A model generated the notes under the pieces. The model saw nothing but the letters and a program-made list of their open reading frames with translations, made no database searches and was not told the DNA's origin. 64,000 bases of DNA from Runella defluvii (lineage in GTDB: Bacteria; Bacteroidota; Bacteroidia; Cytophagales; Spirosomataceae): the NCBI RefSeq assembly GCF_014195535.1, contig NZ_JACIBY010000017.1:1-64000 (forward strand), read 5' to 3'. Below are positions 51,828-58,648 of this stretch, piece after piece; positions within the stretch are counted from its first letter, which is position 1; each line of letters starts with the position of its first letter. The position numbers were made by a program, and so were the translations under genes.

Positions 51828-52976
51828 ATGAAACACTTAACAATTATTCTTATACTGATGTATGCTGCTTGCATCAGTGCAATTGCTCAAACCTCCGAAG
51901 CCGATTCAACTGCCAAACGTCACGATGAACTCATGCAAATCATTATGACCAAGCCTAAAGTCCCCATCAAAACCATTGGGGTCTATGTGTATGACGGCTA
52001 CAATACCCTCGATGCCATAGGGCCGTATCAGGTGCTGTCGGAGCTGATGAGCGTCAACATTTTTTTTGTAGCCAAAAACAAAGGCTTCGTCAAAAATCAA
52101 CGTGGGCTCGAAGTGAAGGTAGATAAGTCAATCGCCGAGGTGGAGCAATTAGACATTCTCATTATTCCAGGGGGTGCCAAAGAGACATTTTTCCAAACCC
52201 AAGACCAAGAAGTACTAGATTGGATTCGGAAGATAGACCAGAAGTCTGTTTATACGGCTAGCGTCTGTACTGGGGCGTGGATTTTGGGGGCAACGGGGCT
52301 GCTCGAAGGCAAAAACGTTTCATCCAACTGGTACCGAGCCAGTGAAATCATGGGTATGTACGGTGCCAAATACCAACCCGAACGCTTCGTGCGAGACGGC
52401 AAGTATTGGACTTCGGCAGGCGTAACGGCAGGTATGGACATGGCGCTGGGGATGATTAACGAGCTCATGGGCGACAAGTACACCAAAGCCGCTCTGCTTG
52501 ACCTCGAATACGACCCCAAGCCTATCTATCCTGATGGCAACGCCACCAAAACCGAACCCATCGTCAAAGAAATGTTGATGCAAATGTATGACATGGGTCT
52601 GAAACCGTTGATTGATGGCGAGAAAAGCAAAAAAGAAGAATTGGCCTTAGAGAAGAAAAAACAGGAAAGTTGGCCAGAACTCGACGACTATCATGCTGTC
52701 ATGGCCCAGACCTTCCACCCTGCCGAAGAAGGCAATTTGAAGCCACTTTACGCCAACGCCGAACAATTAGCGGCCAAAGCGAGCATCCTAAAAAAATCGG
52801 TTGTTCCTGCCAAATACCAAAAACCTGGCGTCAAAGAAAGCGTAGAAGCGCTTGAGAAAGAATCGGTTGCTTTGGCTAAAATGGTCAAGAAAAAGAAATC
52901 GGAAGATGAACTTAAAAAGGCGATATTTGCCTTACACGACCGTTTCCACGAGGTCATGGAAAAGTGCCATCACTAA
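51828..52976 (+). CDS. Exported DJ-1/PfpI-family protein with helical His/Cys C-terminal domain
   Basis: 382 residues with a signal peptide (LTIILILMYAACISAIAQ). The DJ-1/PfpI domain spans about residues 46-235: GVYVYDGYNTLDAIGPYQVL, LDILIIPGGAKETF and the nucleophile Cys147 in ASVCTGAWILG. The final ~125 residues form a predicted helical bundle (YHAVMAQTFHPAEEGNLKPL, ESVEALEKESVALAKMVKKK) ending LHDRFHEVMEKCHH, reminiscent of cytochrome b562/c' bundles without a CxxCH. Periplasmic location is unusual for DJ-1 proteins. First gene after the receptor in module E. Confidence 0.75.
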   Translation: MKHLTIILILMYAACISAIAQTSEADSTAKRHDELMQIIMTKPKVPIKTIGVYVYDGYNTLDAIGPYQVLSELMSVNIFFVAKNKGFVKNQRGLEVKVDKSIAEVEQLDILIIPGGAKETFFQTQDQEVLDWIRKIDQKSVYTASVCTGAWILGATGLLEGKNVSSNWYRASEIMGMYGAKYQPERFVRDGKYWTSAGVTAGMDMALGMINELMGDKYTKAALLDLEYDPKPIYPDGNATKTEPIVKEMLMQMYDMGLKPLIDGEKSKKEELALEKKKQESWPELDDYHAVMAQTFHPAEEGNLKPLYANAEQLAAKASILKKSVVPAKYQKPGVKESVEALEKESVALAKMVKKKKSEDELKKAIFALHDRFHEVMEKCHH

Positions 52977-52990
52977 CAAACTATACCAAA

Positions 52991-53788
52991 ATGAAAAAAC
53001 TGTTTTCCTTGCTCTTACTTTTTGTCGCTTCCAGTTTGTTTGCCCATGAGTTTTGGCTCATGCCAAGTAAGTTCAAATTAAAAATTGGCGAACTTTTTGA
53101 TTTGCAGCTATTTGTAGGCGAAGATTTTATGGGAGACATTTGGGCAAATCGTAAAAAACGGTTGTTAAAACTGACTCATTTAACAGAGCAAAATAGGCAA
53201 GATTTAACTTCCATTGCCCTCAAAAGCGATTCGTTGCCAATTCCGTTAAAATTCAATTCCGAAGGCACTCACTTATTGACCATGGAGTCTAAAAACTCCT
53301 TCATTGCCCTCGAAGCCGACAAATTCAACGATTATTTGAAGGAAGATGGCATTGAAAACATCTATGAATTGCGCAAAAAGCAGGGGCAGCTTACCCAACC
53401 TTCCAAGGAGTTGTACCGTCGTTGTGCCAAAACGTTGATTCAAGTGGGGAACAAATACAGCGATACATTTAAGAAAAACACCCAAATGCCGCTGGAAATT
53501 ATTCCCCTCAACAACCCTTATCAAATGAAGGCTGGGGAAGCAATAACAGTCAAGGTTTTGTTTAAAAATCAACCACTTAGCAACAAAATGGTGGTGGCTT
53601 GGCACAAAACAGCCACCCAAAAAACGACCCACCGTAAGCTTACCACCAACGCCGATGGTTCGTTGAAAATCCCCCTTGACAAAGCGGGCTATTGGATGAT
53701 TAGTACCGTTCACATGGTGGAAGTCAAAAATAACCCTGAGGCCAATTACCAAAGTTACTGGGGCAATCTAACCTTTCAATTGCCATGA
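52991..53788 (+). CDS. DUF4198 periplasmic protein
   Basis: 265 residues from ATG 52991. Signal peptide (LFSLLLLFVASSLFA) is followed directly by HEFWLMPSKFKLKIGELFDL, so the mature N-terminus begins with His, a feature of metal-binding DUF4198 proteins. The C-terminal Ig-like region reads AGEAITVKVLFKNQPL, TTNADGSLKIPLDKAGYWMI and STVHMVEV. Relatives accompany nickel, cobalt or copper uptake systems. Overlaps the PepSY gene by 4 nt. Confidence 0.75.
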   Translation: MKKLFSLLLLFVASSLFAHEFWLMPSKFKLKIGELFDLQLFVGEDFMGDIWANRKKRLLKLTHLTEQNRQDLTSIALKSDSLPIPLKFNSEGTHLLTMESKNSFIALEADKFNDYLKEDGIENIYELRKKQGQLTQPSKELYRRCAKTLIQVGNKYSDTFKKNTQMPLEIIPLNNPYQMKAGEAITVKVLFKNQPLSNKMVVAWHKTATQKTTHRKLTTNADGSLKIPLDKAGYWMISTVHMVEVKNNPEANYQSYWGNLTFQLP

Positions 53789-54918
53789 TAAAAAACGTGA
53801 GTCGCGTTCTTTTTCGCCTCCATAGTTGGTTTGGCCTCATTACGGGAGTATTTCTACTTTTGCTAGGACTGAGCGGGTCTATTTTGGTATTTATGGAAGA
53901 ACTTGACCCCATTATTTACCGCCACTCCCTGACCGTCAAACCTACGGGTGCGCCTTTGCCGATCGATAGTTTGTACCGAATCATCACGGCCGAATACCCC
54001 AACCTCGACGGAATCGCTTGGCTTAACCCCGAAGCCACTCCCGAGCAATCGTACCATTTTCGGCTGTACATGAACGATACTCGCCTGATTTCGTACGATT
54101 TGGGTGCCATCAATCTCAACCAATACACGGGTCAAATTCTTCGCAAAGGCCGCAGCGACGACCTCGAAGTGGGCTGGATTGAATGGATTTTTCAATTCCA
54201 TTTTTCGTTTCACCTCGGGATGCCTGGCGCGGCACTTACCGCCATTTTTGGCCTAACCATGCTCGTTTCTATTCTTACGGGCTTGGTGGTGTACCGTAAG
54301 TTTATTTGGAAAGTGCTGGCCTTTAAGGTGAAAATCAACCGTAAAAACTGGCGAACCATTTCCTCTGATCTACACCGCATCGTGGGGGTTTGGTCGCTGG
54401 CGCTCAATGTCATTGTCTTCTTCACGGGCTTTTGGATGAATCTTTTTGCCTTTGAGAAGAAAACGTGGGACAACGAAATCGTACCGACTCCCGCCAATAC
54501 ATTGGCCAACGTATCGCTCCAAAGCTTGTACCAACAAGCCCTTGAAAAAGCGCCAAATTTTACGCCCAACTACGTTTATTTGCCCACCCAACCCCATCGT
54601 AAGTTCAACGTAAGGGGGTATTATAAGGATGAAAACAGGCTGTTTTCGAGTCGAAATGCCATTGTTTTTGATGCTTATACGGGGCAATTTGTGGGAATAA
54701 CCCGTTATGCCGACTTATCGACTTGGGAAAAAATCGAAGCAACTTTTCATCCCCTCCACGTCGGGAATTTTGGAGGAATTTTTGTCAAAATCTTGTACGT
54801 CATCCTTGGGCTTACCCCTGGCGTTTTGTCAGTGACGGGCTTTTTGCTCTGGTGGCGTCGAAATCGTAAAAAAACTAACATTCACAAACAGACCAATCAA
54901 ACGACTTTTGCACAATGA
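53785..54918 (+). CDS. PepSY-associated transmembrane protein
   Basis: 377 residues with four membrane helices. First helix LFRLHSWFGLITGVFLLLLG, then LSGSILVFMEELDPI, middle WIFQFHFSFHLGMPGAAL, and last helix VLSVTGFLLWWRRNRK, all typical of the PepSY_TM family, which is linked to siderophore or metal-chelate systems as inner-membrane reductases. Conserved His residues (RLHSWFG, DLHRIVGVWS, FHPLHVGNFGG) could bind heme b. Sits between DUF4198 and MbnP genes, overlapping both by 4 nt. Confidence 0.83.
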   Translation: MIKNVSRVLFRLHSWFGLITGVFLLLLGLSGSILVFMEELDPIIYRHSLTVKPTGAPLPIDSLYRIITAEYPNLDGIAWLNPEATPEQSYHFRLYMNDTRLISYDLGAINLNQYTGQILRKGRSDDLEVGWIEWIFQFHFSFHLGMPGAALTAIFGLTMLVSILTGLVVYRKFIWKVLAFKVKINRKNWRTISSDLHRIVGVWSLALNVIVFFTGFWMNLFAFEKKTWDNEIVPTPANTLANVSLQSLYQQALEKAPNFTPNYVYLPTQPHRKFNVRGYYKDENRLFSSRNAIVFDAYTGQFVGITRYADLSTWEKIEATFHPLHVGNFGGIFVKILYVILGLTPGVLSVTGFLLWWRRNRKKTNIHKQTNQTTFAQ

Positions 54919-55694
54919 AAAATCTTCTTTTCGTGGTAGGACTTCTAATGTGTTCGCCACTCTTTGCCCAAAAAACAGGCTCGCTTACCCTCCAATTTCA
55001 CAATAAAGTGGGTACGGAAGAGGTCGTTCTGAAAGACAAACAATACACCAATGCCTTGGGTGAGTCGTTCAACATCACCTTTTTGCAATACTATGTTAGC
55101 AACCTTCGCTTGCTTCGCAAAGACGGCAGCGAATACGTGGTTCCCCAAGACGAAAGTTACTTTTTGATTCGCCAACAACATCCAGAATCACAGAAAATTA
55201 CCCTCAACAACGTCCCAAAAGGTGACTACGTTGGGCTGAGCTTTGTGATTGGCGTTGACAGTCTTCGCAGTGCTTCCGAAGTAAGCAAACGCAAAGGTTG
55301 CTTAGACGTGGGCGGCGATGGCAAAGACATGTACTGGGCGTGGAATTCGGGCTATATTTTTGTTAAAATGGAAGGAACTTCACCCCAAATTCCACTCACG
55401 GGCAACCGCAAAGAGCCTATTTTCTTGTACCATATTGGTCTTTTTGGTGGAATGGGCGACAAGAAAACGTTGAACAATATCAAAGTAGCATCGTTGAATT
55501 TTGGCAAAGAAAAAGTAAAAATCAAAGCCGATAAAAACGTGGCGCTTGGCATTACTACCGACGTTTCTAAGCTATTTACGGGTACTACGAACGTAAGCTT
55601 TGCGGTGAATTCGACGGTGATGGCGGGGCCTTATTCGGCCAAAATTGCGGACAATTATGCTTCCATGTTTTCGTACGAAGGCATTCAAAAATAA
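54915..55694 (+). CDS. MbnP-like periplasmic copper-binding protein (copy 6)
   Basis: 259 residues with a plain cleavable signal (VVGLLMCSPLFAQ), so unlike the other copies it is not a lipoprotein. Core: LTLQFHNKVGTEEVVLKDKQ, LQYYVSNLRLLRKDGSEYVV, PQDESYFLIRQ, FVIGVDSLRSASEVSKRKG and MYWAWNSGYIFVKMEG with Trp141 and Trp143, then YHIGLFGGMGD. Translationally coupled to the PepSY gene and one base before MbnH copy 5. Confidence 0.82.
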   Translation: MKNLLFVVGLLMCSPLFAQKTGSLTLQFHNKVGTEEVVLKDKQYTNALGESFNITFLQYYVSNLRLLRKDGSEYVVPQDESYFLIRQQHPESQKITLNNVPKGDYVGLSFVIGVDSLRSASEVSKRKGCLDVGGDGKDMYWAWNSGYIFVKMEGTSPQIPLTGNRKEPIFLYHIGLFGGMGDKKTLNNIKVASLNFGKEKVKIKADKNVALGITTDVSKLFTGTTNVSFAVNSTVMAGPYSAKIADNYASMFSYEGIQK

Positions 55695-55695
55695 G

Positions 55696-57240
55696 ATGAA
55701 TACGCGTATTACCCTTGTTTTCTCTGCCTTTGGCTTTTTGTTGTTGTCGTTTTGCCGCAACCGCCAGGACGAGCTTTTTACCAAACCGAGCCACTTTCCC
55801 GAACCCGTCTATAAGTTTCAGGAAAACCCGCTCACGCCAGCGGGAGTTGCGTTGGGAAAAACGCTTTTTTACGACGCTTTACTCTCCAAAGACAACACCG
55901 TCAGTTGCGGCAGTTGCCACCAACAATCGGCAGGTTTTACCCAACATGGACATCCATTGAGCCACGGCATCAACGATTTATTGACCAAACGAAATTCGAT
56001 GCCGTTGTTCAACTTGGCGTGGTCAACCGACTTTGGCTGGGACGGCGGCGTACATCATTTGGATTTATTCGCCATTTCTCCCTTGCAAAACCCCGCCGAA
56101 ATGGACGAGTCGTTACCCAATGTGTTGGAAAAACTCAGGTATTCAAAAACCTACCCCGCCCTGTTTGAAAAAGCCTTTGGTACCGACGAAATCAACACCG
56201 AACGTTTCCTCAAAGCCTTATCTCAATTTATGTTGACGATGGTTTCGGCCAATTCACGCTACGATAAATGGATGCGAAACGAAGGCGGTGCGCTGACCGA
56301 AACCGAGCAAGAAGGGCTTGCGCTGGTAGAACAAAAGTGCGCCCCTTGTCATTCGGGGGTGCTATTTTCGGATTTTAAGTATCGAAACAATGGCCTTCCT
56401 ACGGCCGTCAACACCGACGAAGGGCGCTACGACATTACGCTTCACGACGAAGACCGTTTTAAGTTTAAAGTACCGAGTTTACGGAATTTAGCCTTTACGG
56501 CTCCTTACATGCACGACGGGCGATTGGGCACCCTCGAACAAGTGCTTGAACATTACAGTTCGGGCATCGAAAAAAGTGCGACGGTGGACCCGCTTTTGGT
56601 AAAAAATGGGCAAAAAGGAATTGCGTTGACGGCAGAGGAGAAACAAAAAATCATTGCTTTTCTCCAAACCCTCAACGACGAATCGTTCGCAAAAGACCCC
56701 CGCTTTTCGGAGTCAGACGCGGCACCCGCTCCTGAACTCGCCGAATTTGCCAATACCGATTGGGAAAAAGTTGACTTACGAACTGACAATCCCGTCATCA
56801 AATCAACCCTCGCCAAAGCCCTGAGTTACTACTGGGGAATCAAACAAGGGCTGTTGACAGACAATGGAAAAGAATCGTCGCGCTCGGCCAAGTTGTTACT
56901 CAATTTGCTCGAGAACATCGACCTTTCCACCGCTGCTCCCATCCAAAAAGCATTTTACCTAAAAGTATATCAAGACCTTGGGTTTGATACCGAACACGTG
57001 GCTGAAACCGAGTCGGTGGCCCACCAACGCGACCACTTTGGTGACCTAAGCAAGAACTTATTCCGACTTATCAAATCGTTCAAAACCAACGACAAACCAT
57101 TGTACTATTACACCTGCCCCAAGGCCGCCAACGGCATCGGCGGGTTTTGGCTATCAGAAATCAACGACGAAAAGGGAAATCCGTTTTTTGGAAAAAATGA
57201 CAAAAAATGCGGCCAAATTGTAATGACGGCGTTGGAGTAA
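55696..57240 (+). CDS. MbnH-like di-heme enzyme fused to a DUF3347 domain (copy 5)
   Basis: 514 residues, about 155 longer than its relatives. Signal with FLLLSFC (Cys20). Heme sites: CGSCHQQSAGFTQHGHPLSH at 71 onward and CAPCHSGVLFSDFKYRNNG. FKVPSLRNLAFTAPYMHDGR is conserved. The C-terminal extension (about 355-514) is a DUF3347-type helical domain found in copper-efflux and heavy-metal proteins, with its end motif YYTCPKAANGIGGFWLSE, NPFFGKND and KKCGQIV. Covalent joining of a putative Trp-oxidising enzyme to a metal-binding domain supports a copper function. Confidence 0.8.
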   Translation: MNTRITLVFSAFGFLLLSFCRNRQDELFTKPSHFPEPVYKFQENPLTPAGVALGKTLFYDALLSKDNTVSCGSCHQQSAGFTQHGHPLSHGINDLLTKRNSMPLFNLAWSTDFGWDGGVHHLDLFAISPLQNPAEMDESLPNVLEKLRYSKTYPALFEKAFGTDEINTERFLKALSQFMLTMVSANSRYDKWMRNEGGALTETEQEGLALVEQKCAPCHSGVLFSDFKYRNNGLPTAVNTDEGRYDITLHDEDRFKFKVPSLRNLAFTAPYMHDGRLGTLEQVLEHYSSGIEKSATVDPLLVKNGQKGIALTAEEKQKIIAFLQTLNDESFAKDPRFSESDAAPAPELAEFANTDWEKVDLRTDNPVIKSTLAKALSYYWGIKQGLLTDNGKESSRSAKLLLNLLENIDLSTAAPIQKAFYLKVYQDLGFDTEHVAETESVAHQRDHFGDLSKNLFRLIKSFKTNDKPLYYYTCPKAANGIGGFWLSEINDEKGNPFFGKNDKKCGQIVMTALE

Positions 57241-57312
57241 GCCTGACATTTATCATAAAATTACTCAGAAATACTACTCAATTTGTTTGTTGTTTTCAAA
57301 AACGATAGACAA

Positions 57313-57912
57313 ATGGCAGGAATTCCGTCGGCATTATTACAACAATACGGAGCATCGCTCAACCGCTTTGTTAAAGGTGAATATATCTTTTACGAAGGTT
57401 GGCCTGCACATTTTTACTTTCAGGTAGAGGAAGGAACTATCAAGATGCTGAATGGAGGTGAAAATAATGATTATATCCAAGGTGTTTTTTCACAAGGAGA
57501 AAGTTTCGGCGAGCCGCCCTTAATTGGAGACTTTCCCTATCCTGCCGATGCCCGAGCGATTTCCAATGCAAAGGTGTGGGTCTTAAAAAAGGTCGAATAC
57601 CTGCGTTTGCTACGCGAAAACCCAGATGTTCACTTTGAGCTTATGAAGGTATTGGCCAAACGACTCTGCCACAAAACCAAGCTGCTCAACGCCATGAATA
57701 CGCAAAGCCCCGAACAGCGAATTTTAACCATTATTGATTTTTTCAAACAGAAATCGCACCGCTCTGGAGATTGCTTTGAAGTCCCCATCACCCGACAAGC
57801 CATCGCCGACATGACAGGACTCAGGGTAGAAACGGTCATCAAAAAAGTGATTCAACTCGCAGATATAGGAGAGTTAAGAATTGCTAATCACAAAATTATG
57901 CGACCTTGGTAG
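57313..57912 (+). CDS. Crp/Fnr-family transcriptional regulator
   Basis: 199 residues from ATG 57313. N-terminal cyclic-nucleotide-binding-type beta-barrel (GEYIFYEGWPAHFYFQVEEG, QGVFSQGESFGEPPLIGDFP) and C-terminal winged helix (VPITRQAIADMTGLRVETVI, KKVIQLADIGELRIANHKIM). No Cys cluster for an iron-sulphur site is present, so it is not a classical Fnr oxygen sensor; the effector is unknown. Located between the copper modules and the nos operon, and CRP-like sites occur before both. Followed by a terminator. Confidence 0.85.
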   Translation: MAGIPSALLQQYGASLNRFVKGEYIFYEGWPAHFYFQVEEGTIKMLNGGENNDYIQGVFSQGESFGEPPLIGDFPYPADARAISNAKVWVLKKVEYLRLLRENPDVHFELMKVLAKRLCHKTKLLNAMNTQSPEQRILTIIDFFKQKSHRSGDCFEVPITRQAIADMTGLRVETVIKKVIQLADIGELRIANHKIMRPW

Positions 57913-57931
57913 GTATATTTGTTACCATTTA

Positions 57932-57955
57932 AAGCCCCAAACAGGGGCTTTTTTT
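57932..57955 (+). terminator. Rho-independent terminator
   Basis: AAGCCCC (57932-57938) pairs with GGGGCTT (57944-57950), followed by a run of seven T. Ends the Crp/Fnr transcript and separates it from the nos operon. Confidence 0.85.
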
Positions 57956-57999
57956 ATGCCTTATCTATTTAACAATCCTGCCAAAGATTAGGGAAGTGT

Positions 58000-58015
58000 T
58001 ATGATTCAAACCATA
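58000..58015. promoter_or_regulatory. Possible weak CRP/FNR-type operator before nos operon
   Basis: TATGATTCAAACCATA fits TATGA-N6-CCATA, a weaker form of the 28045 and 34909 sites (the latter also uses the TATGA half-site). Its centre is 30.5 bases before the -7 element at 58038, near -42, matching the spacing of the 34909 site. Confidence 0.4.
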
Positions 58016-58037
58016 AGTTTTTGGTTCTCAACGGCTG

Positions 58038-58045
58038 TACGTTTG
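58038..58045 (+). promoter_or_regulatory. Bacteroidota -7 element for nos operon
   Basis: TACGTTTG matches TAnnTTTG, 31 bases before the cytochrome c start at 58076. Confidence 0.55.
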
Positions 58046-58075
58046 CACAGTTGTTAACCAAAAACAAATTCCCTA

Positions 58076-58540
58076 ATGAAACGTGTACTCATCTATTTGC
58101 TCGCACTCACCCCCTTTCTTTGGTACGGGTGTTCTGGAAAAGGAGCCGAGCAACGAGCCGAATCTCCAGAAACAGATCCAAAAGAGATTTTGGAACAGCC
58201 CGAATCCCACGGAACGGAAGTAAAAGAGGTAGCTCTTACCACTCCACTCGACCCCGCTTTGGTCAAAAAAGGAAATGACATTTACGACCTAAAATGTATG
58301 TCGTGCCACAAACTCACCGACGAAAAACTGGTTGGGCCAGGGTGGAAAGGCGTTACTACAAAACGTAAACCCACTTGGGTTATCAACATGATTACTAACG
58401 TGGACATGATGCTCGCCGAAGATGCCGAAGCTCAAAAACTGTTGGAACAATGCCTAGTTCGAATGCCGAATCAGAACATTACTGCCGAAGAAGCCCGCAG
58501 CGTGTTAGAATTTATGCGTAAAAACGACGGTGAAAAATAA
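58076..58540 (+). CDS. Lipoprotein cytochrome c of the nos operon
   Basis: 154 residues, lipobox Cys19 (LWYGC), a Glu/Pro-rich linker of about 40 residues, then a class I cytochrome c domain: GNDIYDLKCMSCHKLTDEKL (heme site CMSCH, 74-78), VGPGWKGVTTKRKPTWVINM and axial Met in LVRMPNQNITAEEARSVLEF. Such anchored cytochromes precede nosZ in clade II clusters and are the presumed electron donors to N2O reductase. Confidence 0.82.
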   Translation: MKRVLIYLLALTPFLWYGCSGKGAEQRAESPETDPKEILEQPESHGTEVKEVALTTPLDPALVKKGNDIYDLKCMSCHKLTDEKLVGPGWKGVTTKRKPTWVINMITNVDMMLAEDAEAQKLLEQCLVRMPNQNITAEEARSVLEFMRKNDGEK

Positions 58541-58543
58541 CGG

Positions 58544-58610
58544 CTAGGTCAGACGATAGTCAGACCGACAAAAAGGCCATCAACCCTATTCTAACTATCG
58601 TCTGACCTAG
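58544..58610. repeat. Inverted repeat AGGTCAGACGATAGT family (copy 2)
   Basis: Perfect 17-bp arms 58544-58560 and 58594-58610 around a 33-nt loop, between the cytochrome c gene and nosZ. It shares AGGTCAGACGATAGTCAGAC with the 51731 repeat, so the same mobile or regulatory hairpin occurs twice within 7 kb. Confidence 0.75.
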
Positions 58611-58648
58611 GGGAAGAATAAACACAAATCACTTTAAACCATATTTCA

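Noticed and set aside
23198-57240. Methanobactin biosynthesis cluster, because of MbnP and MbnH
   Set aside because: No precursor peptide with a Cys core and no MbnB/MbnC-like gene can be found; MbnP/MbnH pairs also occur outside methanobactin loci.
57313-57912. Classical oxygen-sensing Fnr
   Set aside because: The N-terminal Cys cluster needed for an iron-sulphur centre is absent.
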